Shown: piece by piece, positions 39,421 through 48,471 of the stretch
Layout of the letters: each line of letters starts with the position of its first letter
How positions within the stretch are numbered: position 1 is the first letter of the stretch
Assembly: GCA_964636345.1 (NCBI GenBank)
Contig: CAZWRL010000001.1
Location: 1 to 64,000 of the forward strand
Source: JBBTXJ01 sp964636345
GTDB lineage: Bacteria > Patescibacteriota > Patescibacteriia > Magasanikbacterales > JBBTXJ01
Length of the DNA stretch: 64,000 nt
Direction of reading: 5' to 3'
The notes under the pieces: generated by a model
What the model saw: the letters and a program-made list of their open reading frames with translations, nothing else
The model's database searches: none
Told to the model about the DNA's origin: nothing
Translations under genes and position numbers: made by a program

Positions 39421-40368
39421 TTATAATTTGTTTTTATGATCGTTAATAATATCACGAACGACAAAGTGGGGGCGCTGTTTGACCTCTTGATAAATCCGGC
39501 CAATGTATTCGCCAATGATGGAAAGACACAAGAGTTGAATGGCGCCCAAAAAGAGCACCGAGACGAGCAGGGTCAAAAATCCTGGGGGCGCCTGCCGGTA
39601 GGTATACGCAAGCGCGATATAAAAAATAATGCCGATTGCGGAGAGGAGGGTGACCGCGGCGGCAAGATAGCTAATCCATTCAAGCGGTTGTGACGAAAAC
39701 GCAAAGATCATTTTTTTGGCCCATCGCACGTTGTCCATGAAGGTCAGATTGGTTTGTCCGGAAAATCGTTCGGCGCGGGTGTAAGGGATGCCGGTGCTCT
39801 TTAATCCTGTCCAAGCGCGGAGACCCCGGATAAATCGGTTTGCTTCCGGTAACGTACTAATAAGATCAATCGCGCGACGATCCATGAGTCCAAATTCACT
39901 GGCGTCAAGCGGCATAGGCACATCAGCCACTTTTTTGAAAAGACGATAGAATGTTTTATAACCGATGCGGCGAATGACGCTGCCGCGGCGTCGCGCGCGG
40001 ATGCCATACACGATGTGGTATCCTTCCAGCCATTTTTTTACGAATTCCGGAAAGAGTTCGGGCGGGTCTTGGATGTCGCCATCTAAGAGAATAGCCGCGT
40101 CTCCGGTGCAATAGGTGAGGCCGCTCGTGTAGGCACTCTGAACACCAAAATTGCGCGTGTGGTTGATAACCGTGAGGCGGTTATCTTGGGCGGCAATTTC
40201 ACGCAGGATTTCTTCAGCGCCGTCAGGACTGTTCTCATTCACGTACACTATTTCGTAGTTGGGCGTGATATTCGTCATCACGTCGGTCACGCGCCGGTGC
40301 ATTTCTCGCACGCTGCCGCCGTCGTTATAGCAAATGACGATAACAGAGAGTTTTTTGTCTGTCAGCAT
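39421..40368 (-). CDS. GT2 glycosyltransferase with two membrane helices (ArnC/GtrB-like)
   Basis: 315 aa. N-terminal GT2 fold: SVIVICYNDGGSV, the catalytic LLDGDIQDPPE (about residues 93-103) and the SGQTNLTF segment near 215-222. Two C-terminal membrane helices (about 235-260 and 270-295) make it like polyprenyl-phosphate sugar transferases such as ArnC and GtrB, which load a sugar onto undecaprenyl phosphate. First gene of the four-gene operon with the RfbH/ColD-like, ThDP and PanB proteins, so it may load their product. Divergent from the SDR gene. Confidence 0.85.
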   Translation of the reverse strand: MLTDKKLSVIVICYNDGGSVREMHRRVTDVMTNITPNYEIVYVNENSPDGAEEILREIAAQDNRLTVINHTRNFGVQSAYTSGLTYCTGDAAILLDGDIQDPPELFPEFVKKWLEGYHIVYGIRARRRGSVIRRIGYKTFYRLFKKVADVPMPLDASEFGLMDRRAIDLISTLPEANRFIRGLRAWTGLKSTGIPYTRAERFSGQTNLTFMDNVRWAKKMIFAFSSQPLEWISYLAAAVTLLSAIGIIFYIALAYTYRQAPPGFLTLLVSVLFLGAIQLLCLSIIGEYIGRIYQEVKQRPHFVVRDIINDHKNKL

Positions 40369-40431
40369 AGGGTTTTGACTGGATAATCACTCTAGCATAA
40401 GGGTTCCCCGGACACAAGAGCGGCTTGGTGG

Positions 40432-40460
40432 TTGATTTTTTACAGATACCTGGGTATGCT
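40432..40460 (+). promoter_or_regulatory. promoter of SDR operon (leaderless)
   Basis: TTGATT (40432-40437), a 17-bp spacer and TATGCT (40455-40460); the predicted start at about 40466 is immediately before ATG 40467. Confidence 0.6.
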
Positions 40461-40466
40461 CCTCAT

Positions 40467-41198
40467 ATGAAGGTTTTAATTACGGGCGTCTCATCGGGGA
40501 TAGGACGAGCGCTTACGATACAATTGATTGAGCAAGGGCACGAGGTATGGGGTGTGGCGCGCCGGGCTGATATGTTGGCTGAATTAACGAGCACGGTAGT
40601 GAGCCCACGCTTGCATGTTGCTCCGTGCGATGTGAAGGATGCCGCGCACGTCACTGCCGTGGCGGCTGAAATGCGCACGGCTGGCTTTATACCGGATGTG
40701 GTTGTGCTGAATGCCGGTGTTTTTATCTCGGATATTCACGGTGGGTTTCATTTTGATGCCCATCAAGAGTCATTTGATATTAATTTGAACGGCGCCCTCA
40801 GGTGGGTGGCTGAATTCTTGCCGGATTTTTTGGCGCGCGGTGCTGGTACGTTTATTGCTGTTTCTTCAACCGCTGCTTTTCGTCCAAGTGGCAGCGCTTC
40901 CTATTCGGGAAGTAAGGCCGCGCTTTCTATGGCGTTCCGTCAGTTTGCCATGAGTTTTGCTGATACGGGAATCACGTTTTCAACGGTTCATTTTGGACCC
41001 ATTGATACGCGGCTCTGGCCGGGCAGGCGATTTTTTTTGGTGCCATCGTCCGGGCGCGCTGCCGCGTATGTGGCGCGGATGTTTGACCGGCCGAGCGGCT
41101 CGTACTTTTTTCCGTCCATTACGACGACGCTTTTGCGATTGTCGTTTTTTGTGCCGGATCGCGTCTTCAGATTTTTCGCGCGTTATTTGCGTCCATGA
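40467..41198 (+). CDS. short-chain dehydrogenase/reductase
   Basis: 243 aa classical SDR: NAD(P)-binding GVSSGIGRA (residues 7-15), NAG (about 80-82), catalytic Ser in VSSTAAF (about 136) and Tyr-x3-Lys in YSGSK (about 149-153). Reduces or oxidises a small hydroxyl/keto substrate. ATG 40467 follows directly after the predicted transcription start. It begins a long run of + strand genes and stands back-to-back with the RfbH/ThDP/PanB operon. A keto-group reduction on that pathway's product is possible but not shown. Confidence 0.85.
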   Translation: MKVLITGVSSGIGRALTIQLIEQGHEVWGVARRADMLAELTSTVVSPRLHVAPCDVKDAAHVTAVAAEMRTAGFIPDVVVLNAGVFISDIHGGFHFDAHQESFDINLNGALRWVAEFLPDFLARGAGTFIAVSSTAAFRPSGSASYSGSKAALSMAFRQFAMSFADTGITFSTVHFGPIDTRLWPGRRFFLVPSSGRAAAYVARMFDRPSGSYFFPSITTTLLRLSFFVPDRVFRFFARYLRP

Positions 41199-41917
41199 GT
41201 ACATTGAATACATTTAGTGTTCACCTATCCGTGGTCATTCCGGCACATAACGAGGCGGAGAATTTGCGCGTGTTACTTCCGGAGTTGGACAATGCGCTCC
41301 AGCATATCTCCGCGGAAATGGTGGTGGTGAATAACGCCTCAACCGACGCGACCGCGCGGATGCTCGCGGGGTTGCAGCGCGAGCTGCCGCGTCTTATGGT
41401 TGTTGAAGAACCAACACGTGGGTACGGCCGGGCGGTGCTGGCGGGGTTACGCCAGGTGCGCGGGGAAACCATTGCCATCATTCGGGGTGACGGCCAAGAG
41501 AAACCAATAGATGTTGCGCGGATGTATGCCTTTCATCGCGCAGAAGGGCACGATGTTTCAAAGGGCGTGCGGAGCACACGCGCGCATGACGGCCTGCGCC
41601 GCATTGCGGTCAGTTGGTTTTTTAACACGCTGTTTCGGCAGGTATTTGAGGTTCCGTTTCGCGATATCAACGCTGCGCCCAAGTTTTTTTCGCGTCGTTT
41701 TTATGAGCAGGCGCGACTTGAATCATTGGATTGGTTTTTAGACGCCGAGATTATGTTGAAGGCCGCGGCGCTTCATTGCAAAATAGGGGAAATGGGAATA
41801 GAATACCTCCCGCGTCGTTCGGGGAAATCAACGGTGCGCTTTCGGCATATCGTGGAGTTTGTGAGAAATATCGCGCAGTGGCGGGCGCGCAAAACACATG
41901 ACGGATACTTTTTATAA
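41195..41917 (+). CDS. GT2 glycosyltransferase
   Basis: 240 aa. GT2 A-fold start LSVVIPAHNEAENL (about residues 10-23), VVNNASTD, and the metal site region IIRGDGQEKP (about 93-102). No membrane helix. The dolichol-phosphate mannose synthase-like subgroup has a similar motif with DADGQ; here GDGQ is seen. Start ATG overlaps the SDR stop (ATGA), and its own end overlaps the epimerase start by 20 bases. Confidence 0.82.
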   Translation: MSTLNTFSVHLSVVIPAHNEAENLRVLLPELDNALQHISAEMVVVNNASTDATARMLAGLQRELPRLMVVEEPTRGYGRAVLAGLRQVRGETIAIIRGDGQEKPIDVARMYAFHRAEGHDVSKGVRSTRAHDGLRRIAVSWFFNTLFRQVFEVPFRDINAAPKFFSRRFYEQARLESLDWFLDAEIMLKAAALHCKIGEMGIEYLPRRSGKSTVRFRHIVEFVRNIAQWRARKTHDGYFL

Positions 41918-42869
41918 CAATAAACGCGTTCTGGTGACGGGTGGGGCTGGATTTATCGGGTCATTTTTGGTGTTGGGGCTTGTGCGCGCGGGCGCGCGCG
42001 TTACGGTGCTCACGCGTCCTGGCGGAAACACGTGGCGACTGGCGGATATGCGCAAGAGTATTGAGATTGTCCCCGTTGATTTATTGAACAAGTCAGAGAC
42101 GCTTGCGCTCCTCACGTCAGTTAAACCAGAATTGATCTTTAATGTGGCCTCGCTCGTGAATACCACACAAACCGTTGAAGTGTTGGAAGAGTTGCTCCTG
42201 CAAAATTTTAGCATCGCCAAAAATCTTTTTCGGGCGGCGGCGCAGGCGGGTATTCCCAAGGTGGTGCAGGTGGGCAGTATTGAAGAATATGGGCACGGCG
42301 AGGTGCCGTTTCTTGAAACCGCGCGCGAGGCGCCCATTTCACCGTATTCACTTGCCAAGGTGATGACCACGCATTGCGCGCTTTGGTTTCATCGCACAGG
42401 CGCACTCCGCGTTTCGGTGGTGCGACCCGCCGCCACGTTTGGCCCCGCGCAGGGCTTTGGCATGTTAACGCCCAATCTTATCCGCGCGTGTCTTGAAAAG
42501 AAGGATTTTTTGATGAACCCGGGCGATCAAATTCGCGATCTTATTTTTGTTGAAGATGTGGCGCGCGGCATCATGGCCGCGGGAGAGCGCGCGGAAGCGG
42601 ACGGAGAAATTCTTAATTTGGGCAGCGGACGATTGTATCGCGTGAAAGAAGTGGCGCTTTTGATCAATGAATTACTCGGGAACCCCATTACCATTCAGTT
42701 TGGCGCGTATCCCTATCGTCCGCTTGATACGATGCGTTTTTTTATGGATTCACATAAGTCCCATCAGCTTTTGGGCTGGCACGCGCGCACGGATTTGACG
42801 CTCGGTATGCAACACACGGTTGCGTGGTATCGTGCCCATTATCAGGAGATGCCTTATGGCCAAACGTAG
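41898..42869 (+). CDS. NAD-dependent sugar epimerase/dehydratase
   Basis: 323 aa extended SDR: GGAGFIGS (about residues 15-22), a VGSIEEYG strand (about 122-129) and catalytic Tyr-x3-Lys in YSLAK (about 146-150). The EEYG segment and length recall nucleotide-sugar reductases and dehydratases of the 3,6-dideoxyhexose pathways (RfbJ/RfbS/RfbG-like), though UDP-sugar epimerases look alike. Because the RfbH/ColD-like gene is nearby, action on a CDP- or dTDP-deoxyhexose is the best guess. The 3' end overlaps the following membrane protein gene by 14 bases. Confidence 0.82.
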   Translation: MTDTFYNNKRVLVTGGAGFIGSFLVLGLVRAGARVTVLTRPGGNTWRLADMRKSIEIVPVDLLNKSETLALLTSVKPELIFNVASLVNTTQTVEVLEELLLQNFSIAKNLFRAAAQAGIPKVVQVGSIEEYGHGEVPFLETAREAPISPYSLAKVMTTHCALWFHRTGALRVSVVRPAATFGPAQGFGMLTPNLIRACLEKKDFLMNPGDQIRDLIFVEDVARGIMAAGERAEADGEILNLGSGRLYRVKEVALLINELLGNPITIQFGAYPYRPLDTMRFFMDSHKSHQLLGWHARTDLTLGMQHTVAWYRAHYQEMPYGQT

Positions 42870-44763
42870 TATCTTTTTTCTTTTTTCTTTGTTTTTGGCA
42901 TTTGAATATATTATTTTGGGTCCATTTTCGTATGTGCGGATTGGCGATAACATGGATATTTTTATTCCGCGCTTGGTATCACTGTGGCAGGGATTTTTTG
43001 TAGACGGATTTTCTTTTTGGGATGGGCGTTTTGCCGGCGGGATTGATCGTCTCGCGAATGACATGGTGTATCCCAACGTGGGCGGTCTCTTGTTTGGGAT
43101 CCTGCCCGCATGGGTAGCGTATGGGTTGGTTATTATTGGCGCGACATGGCTTGGCGGATGGTATACCTATCGGCTCTGCCGCGAACACCTTGGTTTAGGC
43201 GAGCGCGCGAGCACGGTTGCGGGGGTGCTGTGGTCTTATGCGCTTATCACCGCGGATGTTATTCCGTATTTGCTTGGATTCGGCGCGTTGCCGGTTGCGC
43301 TGTATTATCTGGAAGCGCTTGCGCGCGCAGGAAAACCGTGGTGCGGCAGGGCGTTTCTTTTGGGCATTGCGTTTGCGTTTTTTTCATCCGTGCCTTTTAC
43401 GTTGCCGTTTACCCTGGCAGCAAGCGCGCTCTGGTTTGTGGCGGTGCGGAAACACACCACACGTTCCGCTATTGCTCTTTTTTCTCTCTTTGCGCTTGGC
43501 GCAATTCTGCCGCACATTCCCGAGGTGGGGGCGCTTGCGGTGAATGCGCCGCTTTCCAATCGCGGCGGCGATTTTTATAACGCGCCGTGGTCATACGGAC
43601 TTTCCACTATTATCTATCTTTCGCGTTCCTATTGGTTTGTGATCGCGCTTGCCGCGGCTGGTTTTCTGGTGCGCAGTAAAGAACGCGCGTTTCGCGGCGC
43701 GTTTTTGCTTGGCGCGCTTTTTCTTGTAGTGGCGCCGTGGTATCAGCCGTTTGCCACGCGGTTCGGTCAGTATTTTCTGCTCGTCAAAGATTTTGGTTTT
43801 GACCGTTTTTACTTTCTCGCGCCGTTCTTTTTTGCCATTGCCGGCGGTTTCACGTTGCATCATCTCACGGGCACGGTGCGCGTGCGACAGCGGGAATATG
43901 AAAAGAGCGTGATCGCGATTGCCGCGCTTGCCGTGGCGCTGGTAGGGGCGCTGGGAATGCAAAAAGTCGCGCATGCGCGGGTGTGGCTGCGCGAGGGAAG
44001 TTTTTACGCGGCAACCCACAGTCCGGCCATTGAAAAAATTCGTGAACTCAACATGCAAGAACCGTTTCGCGTGGCTACTATTGCGGATGAACGCACTGGG
44101 CTCCGTCCCACACTCGCCAACATGAATGGTTGGGAAACCATTGATGGGGATATTAACATCGCGTCGCGGCGGTATGTGGAGTTTTTTAAAGCCTTGACGC
44201 AGAATCCGGCGGTTGAACCAAAACATAGTTTTTATCTGTTGTGGCAGGCGGGCGATGAGGAGCGTGCGCAGGCGGCGAGTGACGCGAGCGCGCTTTTGGA
44301 TCCCGCGTTGCTTTCACTGGCGAATGTGCGTTTTCTTTTGTCGCCGTTTCCGGTCTTTCTCACTGGTTTTCAGTTACTTCACGCGCCGGCTGTGGCGGCG
44401 GACGCGCCATCGTTTAAGGAGGCATGGAAGATAAATACGCGCGGCAGGGATCTCTATCTGTATGAAAATAGTGCTGTGTTTTCGCGCGCGTTTTTGGTTG
44501 ATGACGCAGAAAAAATTCCTGATGTAAAAAAAGTGCATCGCGCTGAAATTATTTTTTACACTCATGATAAAATTGAAATGACCACCGCGAGCAGTACGCC
44601 AGGAGTTTTGGTGTTAACCAATAACTATAATCCGGGATGGCACGTGCTGGTGGATGGCGAGGAGAAAAAAATAATGCCGGTATATACGACATTTATGGGA
44701 ATATCGCTTGAAGGCGGAAATCATACCGTAGTGTGGAAATATACTCCGGAATCAAGCAAATAA
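42856..44763 (+). CDS. YfhO-like polytopic membrane protein
   Basis: 635 aa, ATG 42856. About eleven membrane helices in the first 400 residues, with an acidic loop after helix 1 (RIGDNMDIF), and a soluble outer C-terminal domain ending NYNPGWHVLVDGEE...GGNHTVVWKY. That ending is characteristic of YfhO-type proteins (bacterial membrane proteins of the GT-C class implicated in glycosylating wall polymers). It is embedded in the polysaccharide operon. Confidence 0.75.
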   Translation: MAKRSIFFLFSLFLAFEYIILGPFSYVRIGDNMDIFIPRLVSLWQGFFVDGFSFWDGRFAGGIDRLANDMVYPNVGGLLFGILPAWVAYGLVIIGATWLGGWYTYRLCREHLGLGERASTVAGVLWSYALITADVIPYLLGFGALPVALYYLEALARAGKPWCGRAFLLGIAFAFFSSVPFTLPFTLAASALWFVAVRKHTTRSAIALFSLFALGAILPHIPEVGALAVNAPLSNRGGDFYNAPWSYGLSTIIYLSRSYWFVIALAAAGFLVRSKERAFRGAFLLGALFLVVAPWYQPFATRFGQYFLLVKDFGFDRFYFLAPFFFAIAGGFTLHHLTGTVRVRQREYEKSVIAIAALAVALVGALGMQKVAHARVWLREGSFYAATHSPAIEKIRELNMQEPFRVATIADERTGLRPTLANMNGWETIDGDINIASRRYVEFFKALTQNPAVEPKHSFYLLWQAGDEERAQAASDASALLDPALLSLANVRFLLSPFPVFLTGFQLLHAPAVAADAPSFKEAWKINTRGRDLYLYENSAVFSRAFLVDDAEKIPDVKKVHRAEIIFYTHDKIEMTTASSTPGVLVLTNNYNPGWHVLVDGEEKKIMPVYTTFMGISLEGGNHTVVWKYTPESSK

Positions 44764-44766
44764 AAC

Positions 44767-45510
44767 ATGGAAAAAAAATTTATAAACAATATCTTGCGCC
44801 GGTTTGGATATGAAATTCAAAAATCAGGCGGCAAGGGTTCGCTTGCGGCCGTACTTTTGCGTGCGAAACAAAATGGTCTTGCGCCTGCAACGGTCATTGA
44901 TGTTGGCGCGGCGTGGGGGAATTGGAGTCGCGAGAGCGCGCGAGTATTTCCCGATGCGCGGTATGTGCTTGTTGAGCCGCTGGTGGAATATCGCGCATCG
45001 CTTGAGCAGGTGGCCAAAGAATTACCGGGCGCGGTTTTGGTGCCATTGGTTGCGGCCTCGGCGCCGGGAACCATGACGTTTCACGTGCATCCTGATCTTG
45101 AAGGATCGTCGGTGTATCGCGAAGGCGATGATCCGCAGATCAATGGCGTGCCGCGCGAGCTTCCAGCCACTACGCTTGATGCCATCGCCTATGAGCATCA
45201 CGTTGAAGGGCCGTGTCTTTTGAAACTTGATGTGCAAGGCGCGGAACTTGAGGTGCTTCGTGGTGCGGAAGAGACGTTAAAAAATACCGAGTACGCGATA
45301 CTTGAAACCTCGCTCTTTGCATCCTATGACAATGTGCCGCTTTTGCACGAGGTGATTGCGTTTATGGCCGGGCGCGGTTTTGTTCCGTACGATATTTTAG
45401 GATTGCTCTACCGTCCGCTTGATGGCGCGCTGTGCCAGACAGATGTATGTTTTGTGAAGGAAAATGGCATGTTCCGCCGCGAGCGGGCATACCGACACCA
45501 CGGGGATTGA
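44767..45510 (+). CDS. FkbM-family methyltransferase
   Basis: 247 aa. SAM-binding motif I VIDVGAAWGNWS (about residues 40-51), acidic VEPLVEYR, then LLKLDVQGAELEVLRGA (about 156-172), the FkbM-family core containing the motif-IV-like KLDVQGAE. FkbM enzymes O-methylate sugars or polyketides. Three bases after the YfhO-like gene. Confidence 0.88.
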   Translation: MEKKFINNILRRFGYEIQKSGGKGSLAAVLLRAKQNGLAPATVIDVGAAWGNWSRESARVFPDARYVLVEPLVEYRASLEQVAKELPGAVLVPLVAASAPGTMTFHVHPDLEGSSVYREGDDPQINGVPRELPATTLDAIAYEHHVEGPCLLKLDVQGAELEVLRGAEETLKNTEYAILETSLFASYDNVPLLHEVIAFMAGRGFVPYDILGLLYRPLDGALCQTDVCFVKENGMFRRERAYRHHGD

Positions 45511-45582
45511 TTTTTTTTGGCTTTGTTGCTACCATATAACCCATACGGTCTATTTTTATTTTTCCTCTCAATCTTGCGAAAT

Positions 45583-46308
45583 ATGGACTTAGAAAATCAT
45601 GGTTATGAGGTCAGCACTCGTTTAGTGGAAGAGTTAGCCATTCGTCAGCTTGCGCAGGTGTATCGGAAGGCAGACCCCTTTCCGCACACGGTTATAGATG
45701 GCTTTTTGTCAGAGGATTTTTTAGATGAAGTCGTTCACGATTTTGATGCCATACCAGATTCCCACTGGCAGGTATTTGAAAAAGAGGGATATGCGTATAA
45801 ATTGGAGTGTCGGGAGATGGAACATTTAGGGTCAAGGGGTCGCCAAATTTTTTACGAATTGAATTCACCCCCTTTTCTGCGTTATCTTGAAAAATTAACG
45901 GGCATTACAGGATTAGTGCCCGATCCGTATCTCATGGGTGCTGGTTTCCATAAAATTCCCCGCGGTGGCAAGCTGGCGGTGCACGCTGATTTTAATTGGT
46001 ATGAACATTTTAAACTGTACCGCCGCGTCAATCTTCTGTGTTATTTAAACAAAGAATGGCAGGATGATTATAACGGGCATCTTGAGCTGTGGGATAAAAC
46101 ACTTGAACATTGTGTGAAACGTGTGGCACCCGTGTTTAACCGTGCCGTTATATTTAATACGACTGATTCGAGTTTTCACGGGTACCCGGGTGAAATACAA
46201 TGTCCTGAAGGCATGCATCGTAAGGCAGTAACGCTATATTATTATACGAATGGCCGACCGGAAGAGGAAGCGGCTGCGCCACATAAAACCATTTGGAAAG
46301 AAACATAG
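45583..46308 (+). CDS. 2-oxoglutarate/Fe(II) oxygenase (prolyl-4-hydroxylase-like)
   Basis: 241 aa, ATG 45583. The iron triad reads H-x-D in VHADFNWYEH (about residues 133-135) and a distal His in FHGYPGE (about 198), followed by the 2-oxoglutarate-binding Arg in HRKAVTLYYY (about 208). It resembles the 2OG-Fe(II) oxygenases of polysaccharide and lipid loci that hydroxylate sugars or acyl chains. A 72-base gap before it may hold a weak promoter, but I cannot define one. Slightly lower GC than its neighbours. The next gene starts one base after its stop. Confidence 0.8.
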   Translation: MDLENHGYEVSTRLVEELAIRQLAQVYRKADPFPHTVIDGFLSEDFLDEVVHDFDAIPDSHWQVFEKEGYAYKLECREMEHLGSRGRQIFYELNSPPFLRYLEKLTGITGLVPDPYLMGAGFHKIPRGGKLAVHADFNWYEHFKLYRRVNLLCYLNKEWQDDYNGHLELWDKTLEHCVKRVAPVFNRAVIFNTTDSSFHGYPGEIQCPEGMHRKAVTLYYYTNGRPEEEAAAPHKTIWKET

Positions 46309-46309
46309 T

Positions 46310-48466
46310 ATGCGTATTTCAGTCATTGGACTCGGGAAATTGGGAGCGAGCATGGCGGCCGCGTATGCAGACCGGGGATTTTCAGTTGTTGGTGTTGATG
46401 TGAATGAATATAACGTCTCGTGTATCAATAATAAAATTTCGCCGGTGCCGGAACCGCATGTTGATGAACTTTTGAAAAAAAATGCAGAGCGCGTACGGGC
46501 AACGATGAGTATGGAAGAGGCGGTTCTTGGAAGTGACGTTTCTTTTGTCATGGTACCAACCCCTACTGATGAAACCGGCCGTTTTACGTCGCGCTACGTG
46601 ATTGCGGCGTGTGAAAAGATTGGTGAAGCTTTGCGCAAAAAAGAAGAGTATCACCTGGTGGTGGTCACGAGCACGGTGATGCCGGGGGATACCCATACGC
46701 GTATCGTTCCTATTTTGGAACAGTTTTCTGGCAAAAAATGCGGTGTTGATTTTGGTTACTGCTACAATCCTGAATTTATCGCGATCGGCTCTGTGGTGCG
46801 GGATTTACTCAATCCGGATTTTTTGCTTGTCGGCGAATATGATACGCGTTCAGGCGATGTGCTCGCGGAGTTTTATACCCAGGCCGTAGAAAATCAGGCA
46901 CCGCTCAAACGCATGAGCATTGTTAGTGCGGAAATTGCAAAATTGTCCCTCAATGTGTTTGTGACGATGAAAATTTCTTTTGCCAACACGCTTGCAGAAT
47001 TGTGTGAGCAATTTCCGGGAGCAGATGTTGATAGTATCACCGACGCCATTGGCACCGATAGTAGGATTGGTAAAAAATATTTAAAAGCAGGCGTGGGATA
47101 TGGGGGTCCATGTTTTCCGCGTGATAATCGTGCGTTTGAAAAAATAGTGCCCGCCGCGCCAGATATTATTTTTCACTCATCCGTTACCGACCGCATTAAT
47201 GAGCGTAGTAAAAAACGTCTTCTTGATCTGGTGCTTCGCCATGCCGACGCAGGTAAACGGGTGACTATCATTGGACTATCCTATAAATCAGGTACGCCGG
47301 TTGTTGAAGAATCACATGGCATCGCGCTTGCGCTTGCATGTCTTAAAGCAGATAAAACCGTTTGTGTGTATGACGCAAGTGGTTATCAGCATGCGCGCGC
47401 TATACTTGCGGAGCGGGTAACGTATGCGGCGTCATTGAAAGAATCGGTTGAAAAAGGGGACGTTTTGGTAGTCATGAATATGGATCCGGCATATAACGAG
47501 ATGATACCGTATCTCACCCACCAGCACACGGTTATTGATCCGTGGCGTGTATTTCGTGACCGGTTGCCCGCGTCAGTGTTGTATGTTCCTATGGGGCTTG
47601 GTTGCACGCCGACACGAGAAATAGCACAAGACGCAGCATTTGATGTAACGCCAGTTGAACGAGTGGCGGCATACTGGGATGCACGGCCATGTAATATACG
47701 GCATTCGCTTGCGCCGGTTGGAACACAACAGTATTTTGATGAGGTGGAAGCCCGTAAGTATTTAGTTGAGCCCCATATCCCGGGTTTTGCCGAGTTTGAA
47801 AAATGGCGTGGCAAGCGTGTACTTGAAGTTGGTTGTGGCATTGGCACGGATACTATTAATTTTGCTCGCGCGGGTGCGCGTGTCACCGCCGTTGAGTTGT
47901 CAGAAAAATCACTCGCGCTTGCGCGTGAACGCGCTCGTATATTTGGACTGGAGGATGTTATTACCTTTTATGTTGCCAATGCAGAAGAATTATCTCGCGT
48001 TGTTCCGGTAGAACCCTATGATCTTGTGTACTCATTTGGCGTCATACATCACACGCCGCATCCGGAGCGTGCCATTGTTGAAATTCAAAAATATCTCCAT
48101 CGGGAGAGTGTGCTAAAAATCATGGTGTATCATCGTCACTCGTGGAAGGTGTGGTGGATTATGCTTCGTTACGGAAAAGGAAAATTTTGGGATGGTGATC
48201 GTTTAGTGGCGAACTATTCGGAGGCACAAACCGGATGTCCGGTAACCTATATTTATTCTAAACGGCAGGCCAAAAAATTATTGCAGGGTTTTGATATTCT
48301 TGCTGAGCAGCCCGAACATATTTTTCCCTACGTTATTTCCGAATATGTACAGCATCGGTATAAGAAAGTATGGTATTTTCGCTATCTGCCGACGTTTATT
48401 TTTCATTGGCTTGAGCGTAGCGCAGGGTGGCATTTATGTATTTCTGCGCGGCCACGTACCACATAA
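46310..48466 (+). CDS. UDP-glucose/GDP-mannose-type dehydrogenase fused to a methyltransferase
   Basis: 718 aa. The first 430 residues form a complete nucleotide-sugar dehydrogenase: NAD-binding VIGLGKLGASMA (residues 4-15), VPTPTDETG, STVMPG, CYNPEFIA, catalytic Cys in YGGPCFPRD (C about 268), and the C-terminal domain with GLSYKSGTPVVEES (about 325). It oxidises C6 of a UDP- or GDP-hexose to a uronic acid. A linker (about 440-480) leads to a class I methyltransferase (about 490-718) with motif I LEVGCGIGTDT (about 505-515) and YDLVYSFGVIHHT (about 568-580). I know no such fusion. Oxidation and methylation of one sugar is the simple reading. The frame is continuous, with no sign of read error. 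Confidence 0.88.
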   Translation: MRISVIGLGKLGASMAAAYADRGFSVVGVDVNEYNVSCINNKISPVPEPHVDELLKKNAERVRATMSMEEAVLGSDVSFVMVPTPTDETGRFTSRYVIAACEKIGEALRKKEEYHLVVVTSTVMPGDTHTRIVPILEQFSGKKCGVDFGYCYNPEFIAIGSVVRDLLNPDFLLVGEYDTRSGDVLAEFYTQAVENQAPLKRMSIVSAEIAKLSLNVFVTMKISFANTLAELCEQFPGADVDSITDAIGTDSRIGKKYLKAGVGYGGPCFPRDNRAFEKIVPAAPDIIFHSSVTDRINERSKKRLLDLVLRHADAGKRVTIIGLSYKSGTPVVEESHGIALALACLKADKTVCVYDASGYQHARAILAERVTYAASLKESVEKGDVLVVMNMDPAYNEMIPYLTHQHTVIDPWRVFRDRLPASVLYVPMGLGCTPTREIAQDAAFDVTPVERVAAYWDARPCNIRHSLAPVGTQQYFDEVEARKYLVEPHIPGFAEFEKWRGKRVLEVGCGIGTDTINFARAGARVTAVELSEKSLALARERARIFGLEDVITFYVANAEELSRVVPVEPYDLVYSFGVIHHTPHPERAIVEIQKYLHRESVLKIMVYHRHSWKVWWIMLRYGKGKFWDGDRLVANYSEAQTGCPVTYIYSKRQAKKLLQGFDILAEQPEHIFPYVISEYVQHRYKKVWYFRYLPTFIFHWLERSAGWHLCISARPRTT

Positions 48467-48471
48467 CCTCT

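Noticed and set aside
43591..44226. A 211-codon - strand frame inside the YfhO-like gene
   Set aside because: Basic, low-plausibility composition and fully covered by a conserved membrane protein on the + strand.
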